Shown: piece by piece, positions 43,097 to 51,098 of the stretch
Numbering within the stretch: position 1 is the stretch's first letter
Layout of the letters: every line of letters starts with the position of its first letter
Assembly: GCF_016916835.1 (NCBI RefSeq)
Contig: NZ_JAFFIX010000018.1
Location: forward strand, 94,329-158,328
Origin: Actinacidiphila bryophytorum
GTDB taxonomy: Bacteria > Actinomycetota > Actinomycetes > Streptomycetales > Streptomycetaceae
Direction: 5' to 3'
DNA: 64,000 bases
Notes under the pieces: model-generated
What the model saw: only the letters and a program-made list of their open reading frames with translations
What the model was told of the DNA's origin: nothing
Databases searched by the model: none
Translations under genes and position numbers: made by a program

Positions 43097-43171
43097 CGGT
43101 CACGTTCCTCTTCCGCCGCGGGTCACCAAAATAACCCGCCGGACAGGCAGCGAACGGCACAGGAGAACGAC

Positions 43172-43939
43172 ATGACCACCACGCCCATCCTCGTCACCGG
43201 CGGCACCGGCACCCTGGGGCGCCACATCGTCCCGATGCTGCGCGCCGCCGACCGCAGCGTGCGGGTGCTCAGCCGGCAGCGCCGCGAACCGGCCGACGAC
43301 GGCGTCGAGTACGTCACCGGCGACCTGCTCGCCGACACCGGCGTCGGCCCCGCGGTCGCCGGCGTGCACACCGTGCTGCACCTGGCCGGCAGCAACAAGG
43401 GCGACGACGTGGCGACCGCCAACCTGGTGCGGGCCGCCGCGGCGGCCGACGTACGGCACCTGGTCGTCATCTCGGTCATCGGGGCGGACACCGTGCCGCT
43501 GGGCTTCCTGCGCACCAAGCTCGCCGCGGAACGCGCCGTCGCCGACTCCGGAGTGCCCTGGACCGTGCTGCGGGCCGCCCAGTTCCACGACCTGGCCCTC
43601 ACGATGGCCAAGGCCATGGCCAAGCTCCCGGTCGTCCCGGTCCCCTCGGGCATGCGCCTCCAGCCGGTCGACGCCCGCGACGTCGCCGCCCGCCTGGCGG
43701 AACTGACCCTCGGCGCCCCCGCCGGCCGGGTCCCCGACCTGGCAGGCCCCGCCGTCTACCCGCTCGCCGACCTGGTCCGCAGCTACCTGGCCGCCCGCGC
43801 CAAGCGCCGTCCCCTCCTCCCCTTCCCCCTCCCCGGCAAAGCCGGCCGCGCCTACCGCACCGGCGCCAACCTCACGTTGGAGGGCGCCGACCACGGCACG
43901 AGGACCTGGGAGGACTTCCTGTCCGAAAAACTGGGCTGA
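43172..43939 (+). CDS. NAD(P)-binding NmrA/SDR-like protein
   Basis: ATG 43172 follows AGGAGAACGAC. The 255-residue protein begins with the atypical SDR nucleotide-binding motif ILVTGGTGTLGRHIVPMLRAADRSVRVLSR and has HLVVISVIGADTVPLGFLRTKLAAERAV and LQPVDARDVAARL, as in NmrA-like and NAD(P)H-quinone-type reductases (QorB). The catalytic Tyr of classical SDRs is not in place. Likely target of the ECF41 sigma factor encoded divergently. Confidence 0.85.
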   Translation: MTTTPILVTGGTGTLGRHIVPMLRAADRSVRVLSRQRREPADDGVEYVTGDLLADTGVGPAVAGVHTVLHLAGSNKGDDVATANLVRAAAAADVRHLVVISVIGADTVPLGFLRTKLAAERAVADSGVPWTVLRAAQFHDLALTMAKAMAKLPVVPVPSGMRLQPVDARDVAARLAELTLGAPAGRVPDLAGPAVYPLADLVRSYLAARAKRRPLLPFPLPGKAGRAYRTGANLTLEGADHGTRTWEDFLSEKLG

Positions 43940-43976
43940 CCGCTGTCATCCGACGACGCTCCCCTGCGCCCGCGGC

Positions 43977-44957
43977 CTAGTCGTCGAAGACGTCCTCGGC
44001 CCGCGTCACCGTCCAGGCCCGCGCATACCAACGGTCGAGGGTGTCGAGGTCGGTGCACTTGAGCAGCCGTTCCGCGGTGTCGAAGGACGTCGGGAAACCC
44101 CGCCCCTTCAACACCTCGGCCACGCTCCGCGCCCGCTCTGCGAGCTGCCCCTGCCGGAAGCCCTCCGCCCGCCCCTGCTGGAGGCCTTCCTGCAGGCCGT
44201 CTTGAATGCCTTCCGCCCTGCCCTGCTCGATGCCCTGTTCCAGACCCTGGGCCTCGCCCTTGAGGAGCATCTCCTCCACGAGGGTCCCCCGTCCGGGAAA
44301 GAAACTCCGTTTGGTCATCAGACCCCTCCAGACCTCGCGGGCATGAGTCTCACCCAGCCCGATCTCCACCATCTCCGCGTAGTAGTCGAAGGTCGCCTCG
44401 CCCGCGCGCCCCAAGGCGACGGCCAGCGCGTCCAGTATGGCCGGGGCTTCCCGGCTCCTGCCATGAGTCATGGCGGAGAACACCGCCATCGCCAGGTTCG
44501 CCGATGCCTCGTCCGCGTCGAGGACGACGGGGATGTTCCCCGGTCCCACGACGAGCGGATGAGCGGTCAGGGCGGGCCAGTCGCGCAGGCCGAGCCGGAA
44601 GGGGCCGGCCGCCCAGTCCGCGGTCCTCTTGTCCTGGCAGACGACCAGGAGCAGGGCCGAGGAGTCGTACTTCGCCTTGAGGTGCGACAGGTAGTACGCC
44701 CAGCTCACCGCCTTGTCGTAGTCGGGGCGCATCTGCGCCTCGACCGCCGGCAGGAAGCTGTCGCCCCCGGCCCCTGATATCCGCAGGACGCTGTCGACGC
44801 GCCGTTCCAGCGGGCGGATCTCCGTGACGTCGGGGGTCAGGACCTCGATGACCGCCCGCTCGGGTAACGGCAGGCCCAGCAGGTCGAAGACAGGGGACAG
44901 CAGCTCAGGGCGTTCCTGGAAGATCCGGTGTGACGCCTCGTGATGCGAAGTGACCAT
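43977..44957 (-). CDS. Rpn-like/PD-(D/E)XK-type conserved protein with charged repeat tail
   Basis: ATG 44957 (MVTSHHEASHRIFQERPELL) lies 5 bp behind TACGGT, probably leaderless. The 326-residue protein matches a family common in Streptomyces: LTPDVTEIRPLERRVDSVLRI, FLPAVEAQMRPDYDKAVSWAYYLSHLKAKY, ALLLVVCQDKRTADWAA. The spaced Asp, Glu-x-Gln pattern is reminiscent of PD-(D/E)XK nucleases such as RpnA relatives. Residues about 235-280 form a helix of GLEQG/EQGRAEG-type repeats. Often linked to transposon-like multicopy genes; biochemical activity unknown. Confidence 0.65.
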   Translation of the reverse strand: MVTSHHEASHRIFQERPELLSPVFDLLGLPLPERAVIEVLTPDVTEIRPLERRVDSVLRISGAGGDSFLPAVEAQMRPDYDKAVSWAYYLSHLKAKYDSSALLLVVCQDKRTADWAAGPFRLGLRDWPALTAHPLVVGPGNIPVVLDADEASANLAMAVFSAMTHGRSREAPAILDALAVALGRAGEATFDYYAEMVEIGLGETHAREVWRGLMTKRSFFPGRGTLVEEMLLKGEAQGLEQGIEQGRAEGIQDGLQEGLQQGRAEGFRQGQLAERARSVAEVLKGRGFPTSFDTAERLLKCTDLDTLDRWYARAWTVTRAEDVFDD

Positions 44958-45069
44958 GATCGGACCGTAGGTGCACGCCTCTGGCAATTGCCACAGGCGA
45001 GGAGAATGATCACCCGATCGGGCGGTTTGGAGGCATTGGTGGGGCGCAGGGGGGGCGCGTGAGCGAGGG

Positions 45070-46365
45070 TCAGCCCGGGAGGGCGGCCGGGCGGGGTTCT
45101 GCCGGGTGGCCCTCGGGGGCGGGTTCGCGGCGGGGGAGGAGGAAGGGGGTGGTCAGGATCAGGATGCCGGCCGTGGCGATGGCCGTGCGGGGGGTGGTCA
45201 GGGTGGCCAGCAGGCCCCATAGGACTGTTGCCGCTGCGATGGCGGTGCTGGTGCTGACCGACCAGGCGGACAGGGTGCGGGAGACGAGGGTGGGCGGGGT
45301 GTGGGTCAGGCGGTAGGTGGCCAGGATCGGGTTGAAGACGCCGCAGCAGGTGACCAGGCCGAGTTGGACGACCGCGATGAGGACGATGCCGGGCACGCCC
45401 GGGCGGGCGAAGGCCAGGCCGATGGGCCAGCAGGCGCGCAGCACGCCTGAGACGAGCAGCACCCTGCGGTGGCCGTGGCGGGCCGCGAGGCGGTGGGCCA
45501 GGCGGGAGCCGGCCAGGCCGCCGACGCAGGGGGCGGCGAAGGCGAGGCCGTACTGCCAGGGGGCGAAGCCGAGGTGGCCGAGCAGGAGCACGGCGAGGAG
45601 CGGGTCGGGGGCCATGATCAGCGCGTTGACGGCGACGACGTTGAAGAACAGCGGCCGCAGCACGGGGTGGCCGAGGATGTGCCGCCAGCCGTCGAGCAGG
45701 TCCGCGGCCCGCAGCCGGGTCGCCGCCCTGGCCGGGGGCGGCTCGCTGCCGCCGACGGCACGGATGCCCAGCGCCGAGAGCAGGTAGCTGGCCGCGTCCG
45801 CGGCGATCGTCGTGACCGGGCCGAAGATCCCGATCGCGGCCCCGCCCAGCGGCGGCCCGACCAGGGTCGCGGTCCATGTGGTGGACTCGAAGCGGCCGTT
45901 GGCGACCAGCAGGTCCTCCGGCGGCACGAGAGCCTTGAGGAAGGCGCCGCTCGCGGCCTTGAAGGCGATGTCGGCCGCGGCGACGACGACCGCTACGGCC
46001 AGCAGCTGCGCGAAGCCGAGCCGGCCGAACGCGTAGGCGGCGGGCACGCTGAGCAGCGCACCGCAGCGGACCAGGTCCATCGCGACCATGACCGGCCGCT
46101 TGCGGCGGAACTCCACCCACGGCCCGAGCGGCACCGCGACCAGCGCCCCGACCAGCCGCCCCGCGGCAGCCAGCGCCGCGACCTGCGCGGGCCCCGAGTG
46201 CAGGACGAGCACCGCGACGATCGGGAAGGCGCCGAAGCCGAAGCCCGTTCCGTACGCGCTGACCGCGTAGGCGGCCCACAGCCACCCGAACCGCCGCCCC
46301 AGCACACGCCTGCCGCCCGCCATGCCCACCGCTGCTCCCGCCGACCCCGAAAAGACCTCCCGCAT
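45070..46365 (-). CDS. Major facilitator superfamily transporter
   Basis: ATG 46365 or 46323 starts a 417-431 residue protein with about 12 helices (FGWLWAAYAVSAYGTGFGFGAFPIVAVLVL, LVGALVAVPLGPWVEFRRKRPVMVAMDLVRC with the loop 2-3 motif, FKAASGAFLKALVPPEDLLVANGRFEST). It resembles the enterobactin-exporter-like MFS_3 group. Substrate unknown. It is divergent from the LysR gene and shares the palindromic operator, so it is probably that regulator's target. Confidence 0.85.
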   Translation of the reverse strand: MREVFSGSAGAAVGMAGGRRVLGRRFGWLWAAYAVSAYGTGFGFGAFPIVAVLVLHSGPAQVAALAAAGRLVGALVAVPLGPWVEFRRKRPVMVAMDLVRCGALLSVPAAYAFGRLGFAQLLAVAVVVAAADIAFKAASGAFLKALVPPEDLLVANGRFESTTWTATLVGPPLGGAAIGIFGPVTTIAADAASYLLSALGIRAVGGSEPPPARAATRLRAADLLDGWRHILGHPVLRPLFFNVVAVNALIMAPDPLLAVLLLGHLGFAPWQYGLAFAAPCVGGLAGSRLAHRLAARHGHRRVLLVSGVLRACWPIGLAFARPGVPGIVLIAVVQLGLVTCCGVFNPILATYRLTHTPPTLVSRTLSAWSVSTSTAIAAATVLWGLLATLTTPRTAIATAGILILTTPFLLPRREPAPEGHPAEPRPAALPG

Positions 46366-46411
46366 CCAACCGACCCGCGCGCACCCCCGGCAAGCAACCG
46401 ATCGGCCGCCA

Positions 46412-46434
46412 CCGCACAACCACCGGTTGTGCGG
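46412..46434. promoter_or_regulatory. Perfect palindrome between the MFS and LysR genes
   Basis: CCGCACAACC-acc-GGTTGTGCGG, 10-bp perfect arms. It is 14 bp before the LysR GTG start and overlaps its promoter (TACGCT at 46436-46441), 46 bp from the MFS start: a likely LysR binding site with autoregulation. Confidence 0.7.
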
Positions 46435-46448
46435 TTACGCTGCGGGGC

Positions 46449-47375
46449 GTGGACCTCGAAGCCGTGCGCACCTTCGTGGCCGCGGCGGACGCGGGGCGCT
46501 TCCAGGACGCGGCGACCGACCTGTCGGTCACCCAGCAGGCCGTCTCCAAGCGCATCGCGGGGCTGGAGAAGTCGCTCGGCGTGCGGCTGTTCACCCGTAC
46601 CGCGCGGGGCGCGAAGCTGACCGTGGACGGGCAGGCCTTCCTGCCGCACGCCCGCGACCTGCTGCGGGCCGCGGCCCGCGCGGCGGCCTCGGTACGGCCC
46701 GGCCGCCGGGCGCTGCGGGTCGACGTGATCGGCCGCCGGCTGGCCCCCGCCGACGTGGTGCGGGACTTCCACCGCGCGCACCCGGGGATCGGCCTTGACG
46801 TCGTCACCCTCTTCGACGCGGACGCGGCCGTCGCCGCCGTACGCTCAGGCGACATCGACGCGTCCTTCCGTGCGGTGACCATGCCGGGCCGGCAGCTCCC
46901 CGACGACGTCGCGGCCGTACGGGCCTTCGACGAGCCCGTCCAGCTGCTGACCGGCCCCGCCCACCCGCTCGCGGACGCCGGCGCGGTCACCCCGGAACGG
47001 CTCGCGGGCCGGCGGATCTGGATGCCCGGCATCGTGCCCGGCACCGAGTGGGCGGCCTACTACGACGACCTCGCCGCCGCCTTCGGGCTGACCATCGAGG
47101 TCACGGGACCCGACTTCGGCACGGAACCACTCCTCGACACCCTCGCGGGCTCCGACTCGCTCGCGACCTTCGTCGGCGAGCAGACCCGGCTGTCCGCGCC
47201 CGCGGGGCACGGCCTGCGGCGGATCGCGGTACGGGACCCGGCACCGGTCTACCCGCACTCCCTGGTCTGGCACCGCGACAACCCCCACCCGGCGCTGGCG
47301 GCGCTGCGCGAGCACCTGCGCTGCGGGCGGTTCGCCCACTCGGCCCCCGGAACGTGGACGCCGGCGTGGGCGTAG
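46449..47375 (+). CDS. LysR-family transcriptional regulator
   Basis: GTG 46449, 7 bp behind TACGCT, is probably a leaderless start. The 308-residue protein has the LysR winged helix (LEAVRTFVAAADAGRFQDAATDLSVTQQAVSKRIAGLEKSLGVRLF) and an effector domain (ADVVRDFHRAHPGIGLDVVTLF, LLTGPAHPLADAGAVTPERLAG, LATFVGEQTRLSAP). It most likely controls the divergent MFS transporter. Confidence 0.88.
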   Translation: MDLEAVRTFVAAADAGRFQDAATDLSVTQQAVSKRIAGLEKSLGVRLFTRTARGAKLTVDGQAFLPHARDLLRAAARAAASVRPGRRALRVDVIGRRLAPADVVRDFHRAHPGIGLDVVTLFDADAAVAAVRSGDIDASFRAVTMPGRQLPDDVAAVRAFDEPVQLLTGPAHPLADAGAVTPERLAGRRIWMPGIVPGTEWAAYYDDLAAAFGLTIEVTGPDFGTEPLLDTLAGSDSLATFVGEQTRLSAPAGHGLRRIAVRDPAPVYPHSLVWHRDNPHPALAALREHLRCGRFAHSAPGTWTPAWA

Positions 47376-47451
47376 GACGGTAGCGCCCCCTCCAAACGCG
47401 GCGTCCGAATTCCGCCAGCCGCCGGCCCGTCCGCGGGGCAGGGTGGGGGGC

Positions 47452-48177
47452 ATGACCTCACCGAACACCACCACGCTCGACCACACCCGAATCGAGCCGG
47501 GCATCCTCTACTTCGGCACGCCCGTCGTGCTGCTGTCCACGGCCAACGAGGACGGGACCCCGAACCTGGCGCCCATGTCGTCGGCCTTCTGGCTCGGGTG
47601 GCGCTGCATGCTCGGCCTGGGTGCGCGGTCGCAGACGGCACACAACCTGCTGCGCGAGCGCGAGGTCGTACTGAACCTGCCCGACGACCGGCTCGCCGAC
47701 GCCGTGGACCGGCTCGCACTGACCACCGGCCGCAACCCCGTGCCCGGCGGCAAGGCCGAGCGCGGCTACCGCTACGAAGGCGACAAGTTCGGGCGGGCCG
47801 GGCTGACGCCGCTGCCGTCGCAGACCGTACGGCCGCCGCGGGCCGCCGAATGCCCCGTCGCCATGGAGGCCGTCGTCGAGGCCACCCACCCGCTCGCCGA
47901 GGACGACCCGGACCAGCGCGGCGGCATCATCGTCTTCGAAGTGCGCGTCCAGCGCGTCCTGGTGCACGACGGCATCCGGCTGCCGGGCAGCACCGACCGC
48001 ATCGACCCCGACCGCTGGCGCCCGCTGATCATGAGCTTCCAGCAGCTGTACGGGCTCGGCCCGCGGGTCCGCGAGTCGACGCTGGCCCGCATCCCCGAGG
48101 GGATGTACCGCGGACCCGACATCGCCCGCTCCCGGGTGGCCGGGGCCGGCCGGGGCGCCCTTGACACCCGGCAGTGA
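47452..48177 (+). CDS. Flavin reductase-like domain protein
   Basis: ATG 47452 is chosen over GTG 47443. The 241-residue protein has the split-barrel flavin-binding pattern: FGTPVVLLSTANEDGTPNLAPMSSAFWLGWRCMLGLGARSQTAHNLLREREVVLNLP, followed by EGDKFGRAGLTPLPS and IIVFEVRVQRVLVHDGI. This is the HpaC/FMN-binding superfamily; NAD(P)H-dependent FMN reduction or direct flavin-dependent chemistry is plausible. No partner monooxygenase is nearby. Confidence 0.85.
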   Translation: MTSPNTTTLDHTRIEPGILYFGTPVVLLSTANEDGTPNLAPMSSAFWLGWRCMLGLGARSQTAHNLLREREVVLNLPDDRLADAVDRLALTTGRNPVPGGKAERGYRYEGDKFGRAGLTPLPSQTVRPPRAAECPVAMEAVVEATHPLAEDDPDQRGGIIVFEVRVQRVLVHDGIRLPGSTDRIDPDRWRPLIMSFQQLYGLGPRVRESTLARIPEGMYRGPDIARSRVAGAGRGALDTRQ

Positions 48178-48297
48178 CCCGCAGAGTCTGAGCAGGCGCA
48201 CCCCGCGGCCACCCGCGGTGGCGCACCGTCACTTCCCGTGCCCCCGGCGGCCGTCGGGAAGGCGCCGGGAGAGCCGCCCAGCCGAGGAGGAGCCGTC

Positions 48298-49593
48298 ATG
48301 CGCGGGCCAGACGCGTATCCGACCGTGTCCGGTGTCGCGGCGGCGGCCCGCCTGCTCAGTGCGCGGCACCCCGACCTGTGCCGGATGCGGCTGGCCGGCG
48401 AGTCCAGGACCGGCCGGCCGCTGTGGCTGCTGTCCGTGGGCCACGGCAGGCGGCACGTGCTCGTCGTCGCCGGGCCGCACCCCGACGAGCAGGCCGGCGG
48501 CGCCACGGTCCTGTGGCTCGCCGAACAGGCCGTCGCCGACCGCCACCGGATGGCCGACGCCGACCTCACCTGGGACTTCCTGCTGTGCCTCGACCCCGAC
48601 GGCACCGTGCTCAACGAGACGGGACCCGCCGGGCCGCGCCCGCCCGCCGTCCACTTCCGGCACACCTACCGCCCCGCGGCCGGCGAACAGCCCGAATGGG
48701 CCGGGTCCTTCCGCGCCCCCGGCGACGAACTCCCCGAGACCTACGCCCTGCTGGCCGTCATCGACGAACTGCGGCCCGTCCTGCAGTGCACCCTGCACGG
48801 CACCGACGTCGGCGGCAGCTGGGTGCAGCTGACCGCCGACATCCCCGGGCTGGCCGAGCCGTTCGGCAAATACGCCGCGGAACTCGACATCCCCGTGCAG
48901 GTCGGCACCTACGACGCGCTCTTCTGGCAGGGCTCGGGACCCGGGGTGTACGTGCTGCCGCCCGGCGGGGCGCAGGAACGGTTCGCCAGCGAACCCGAGG
49001 ACGTCAACGGTTCGACCTGGTGCCGCCCGCACCGCTACGGGGGGCTCACCGCGCTCGTCGAAGTCCCCATGTGGGCCACCCGGCGGGTCGCCGACCCCGC
49101 CCCCCACCCCGACCCCTCCTACGCCGTCACCGCCATGGCCGCCAGGCTCCGCAAGGACGGGGCGGCACTGACCAGCACGCTGGAACGGGCGCTGCCCGTC
49201 ATCGGCTCCTGCACCGACGGCAGCCAGGCGCTGCTGCTGCGCGGGGTCGAACACGCCGTCGGCACGTTCGCGGCGCTCGCCGCGGACTACGACGCGCTCG
49301 CCGCGGACCAGCCGGTGCCGCTCACCATGGCACACGTCGCCGCGCTCGACATCGCGTCACGGCGGATACCGCTGCGGGCGGCGGGCATGCTTTTGCGGCT
49401 GCTCGACGAGCAGCCGCTCGGGGACGGGGATCCGGCTGCCGAGCCGGGGCGGTTGCGCTCCAGGCTGGAGCGGCGCCTTGACGCCGGCGCGCGAGAGCTT
49501 GTGGCGTCTCTCGACGCCAGGTGGGTGCCGGTTTTCGACCAGGTCGAGCTGCAGGCCCGCACGGTCCTCTCGGCGGTGGACCGCCTGTCTTGA
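48298..49593 (+). CDS. M14-like zinc carboxypeptidase (paralogue A of the RiPP-like locus)
   Basis: ATG 48298 follows a strong GAGGAGGAG site. The 431-residue protein has the M14 zinc site: His61 and Glu64 in VVAGPHPDEQ and His167 in QCTLHGTDVGG, and the catalytic Glu255 in LTALVEVPMW. WDFLLCLDPDGT precedes the second half. It lacks a signal peptide, so it should act inside the cell. M14 enzymes remove C-terminal residues or deacylate amino-acid-like substrates (succinylglutamate desuccinylase group). Its paralogue lies 2.8 kb away across the ThiF-like and 24-residue genes, so both probably process the same peptide product. Confidence 0.85.
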   Translation: MRGPDAYPTVSGVAAAARLLSARHPDLCRMRLAGESRTGRPLWLLSVGHGRRHVLVVAGPHPDEQAGGATVLWLAEQAVADRHRMADADLTWDFLLCLDPDGTVLNETGPAGPRPPAVHFRHTYRPAAGEQPEWAGSFRAPGDELPETYALLAVIDELRPVLQCTLHGTDVGGSWVQLTADIPGLAEPFGKYAAELDIPVQVGTYDALFWQGSGPGVYVLPPGGAQERFASEPEDVNGSTWCRPHRYGGLTALVEVPMWATRRVADPAPHPDPSYAVTAMAARLRKDGAALTSTLERALPVIGSCTDGSQALLLRGVEHAVGTFAALAADYDALAADQPVPLTMAHVAALDIASRRIPLRAAGMLLRLLDEQPLGDGDPAAEPGRLRSRLERRLDAGARELVASLDARWVPVFDQVELQARTVLSAVDRLS

Positions 49594-49714
49594 ACGGTGG
49601 GTGGTCGACTCTCCCGCCGTCGTGGCGGGCGGAAAGCAAGCAACGCCACCGCAGGTGGCAATCACCTGGGCACCCCCCGCCGGGGGGAAGGCGATCGCGC
49701 ACCGCAAGGGGCAG
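49594..49714. repeat. Intergenic repeat-type sequence
   Basis: GGTGGCAATCACCTGGGCACC, GCCGGGGGGAAGGCGATCGC and related dyads resemble the Streptomyces intergenic repeat family seen at 11636 and 52388. It lies between two convergent genes and may act as terminator. Confidence 0.5.
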
Positions 49715-50884
49715 TCACGTGCGTACCCCCGGCGGGAGGCCGCAGGCGGGGCAGGTGGGGCGGCGGGGGTGGATCTGGAGGACGGGGTCGCCCAGGGACA
49801 TGAGGTTGATGCCGTAGCGGAAGCCGGGCCGCATGGGCGGCACGCCCGTGAGGATGGCGAGGGCCGCATGGGCGACCAGCGTGCCCGAGAGCGTCGCGGT
49901 CACCGCGCTGGCGGGATTCCACGGCATGCGCGGGGAGGCCGCGGCCTCGTCCTGACCGGGCGCGAGCCGCAGATCGCGCCGGGCGGACTCGCCCTCGCGT
50001 TGGCACTCCCAGCACGGCCCGGAGCCGGGAACGTGCACGCCCGCGGTGACCAGCGGGCCGCGGTAGCCGCCCTCGACCCAGGGCAGGCCGGCCGCGAGGC
50101 AGACCCGGTTCGCCCAGCGGCGGATCTCCGGCGGGCGGTCGGCGCCCAGGACGAGCACGTCGTAGGCGGCGCCTTCGGCGACGAGTTCCGCCAGTGCGTC
50201 CTGGCCGCGGATCTCCCGCCGTTCGCCGGTGACGGCCACGTCGGAGTTGAGCGCCCGCAGCGCGGCCACCGCAGCGTCCGCCTTGGGGTGCCCGATGTCC
50301 GCCTCGCCGTAGAGCAACTGGCGGTTGAGGTTGGACAGTTCGACGGTGTCGGGGTCCACCACGTGCAGCCGCCCGACCCCCGCGGCGGTGAGGATCTGCG
50401 CGGCGGCACCGCCCGTACCGCCGACGCCGAGCACGAGCGCGCGGGCCTGGCGTAATCGCAGTTGCGCCTGCCACGGGCTGGCCCGCGGGCTGAGGTCCAT
50501 CCAGCGCAGCAGCGCCACCCCGCGGGTGTGCCGGAGCCGGTCGCGTTCCGCGAGGCCGGGCGGCAGCGGGGCCGCCGCGTCCTCCACGAAACCGGCCTGC
50601 CGCAGTTCGTCGATGGCCGCGCCGACCGTCCCCGCGTCGACCGCCGGGTGCGCCCCGGCGACGTCCGCGGCGATCCGCGGCCCGCTGCGGGTGCCGTCCA
50701 TCAGCTGGGTGAGCGTCCAGATCCAGCCGTCCGGGTCGGTGATCTCCGCGCCGATCCCGTAGATCACGCTGCCGATCCTGACGTTGCCGTCGACCGTGCG
50801 GTACGCCCGGTGCTCCGGTTTGATCCGCGGCCGCCTCAACTCCGCCTCCGCGCCCCCGACTTCCGCCTCCGTCAGCGCCGTCAT
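49715..50884 (-). CDS. ThiF/E1-like adenylyltransferase with N-terminal RRE-like domain
   Basis: ATG 50884 (MTALTEAEVGG) follows a GGGGAAGGGGG stretch. About 389 residues. Residues 20-102 (RIKPEHRAYRTVDGNVRIG, YGIGAEITDPDGWIWTLTQL, AAIDELRQAGFVED) have the length and pattern of PqqD-like RiPP recognition elements. A ThiF domain follows with the ATP loop VLGVGGTGGAAAQIL (residues 151-165), DPDTVELSNLNRQLLY and GADRPPEI. Zinc Cys pairs CWEC and, near the C-terminus, CPAC are present. Such proteins activate a peptide carboxyl as acyl-adenylate. It is divergent from the 24-residue gene (139 bp apart), which is probably its substrate. Confidence 0.85.
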   Translation of the reverse strand: MTALTEAEVGGAEAELRRPRIKPEHRAYRTVDGNVRIGSVIYGIGAEITDPDGWIWTLTQLMDGTRSGPRIAADVAGAHPAVDAGTVGAAIDELRQAGFVEDAAAPLPPGLAERDRLRHTRGVALLRWMDLSPRASPWQAQLRLRQARALVLGVGGTGGAAAQILTAAGVGRLHVVDPDTVELSNLNRQLLYGEADIGHPKADAAVAALRALNSDVAVTGERREIRGQDALAELVAEGAAYDVLVLGADRPPEIRRWANRVCLAAGLPWVEGGYRGPLVTAGVHVPGSGPCWECQREGESARRDLRLAPGQDEAAASPRMPWNPASAVTATLSGTLVAHAALAILTGVPPMRPGFRYGINLMSLGDPVLQIHPRRPTCPACGLPPGVRT

Positions 50885-51023
50885 CCGGGCCACCCCCTTC
50901 CCCGTCGCCCTTCTTGACACTGTCGCCGTGCCGCCGGACTCTGACAAGGCATGGGAGTCACCCGGGGTGAAGAGTCAACTCCCGTGTGCAGTAACCGACT
51001 TGTACAGAGAGAGGGGAGACGGC

Positions 51024-51098
51024 ATGGCGAGCACCATCGTCATACGGCGGCTGGACAAGAAGGAGACCACCGGCGACAGCAACTCCAACGGGACGTGA
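51024..51098 (+). CDS. 24-residue candidate RiPP precursor peptide
   Basis: ATG 51024 has a strong GAGAGAGGGGAG site. The peptide begins MASTIVIRRLDKKETTG, an amphipathic leader-like segment, and ends GDSNSNGT. The TGA overlaps the GTG start of the second M14 peptidase (GTGA, 4 bp), so both are translated from one mRNA. Neighbouring genes encode an RRE-like ThiF enzyme and two M14 peptidases. Leader, recognition domain, activating enzyme and peptidases are the parts of a RiPP pathway; that the mature peptide exists is an inference. It is too short for standard gene callers. Confidence 0.6.
   Translation: MASTIVIRRLDKKETTGDSNSNGT

Noticed and set aside
48238..48297. Earlier start for the first M14 peptidase at 48238, or a second precursor peptide there
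   Set aside because: The strong GAGGAGGAG site points to ATG 48298 and the upstream residues are Pro/Gly-rich noise.
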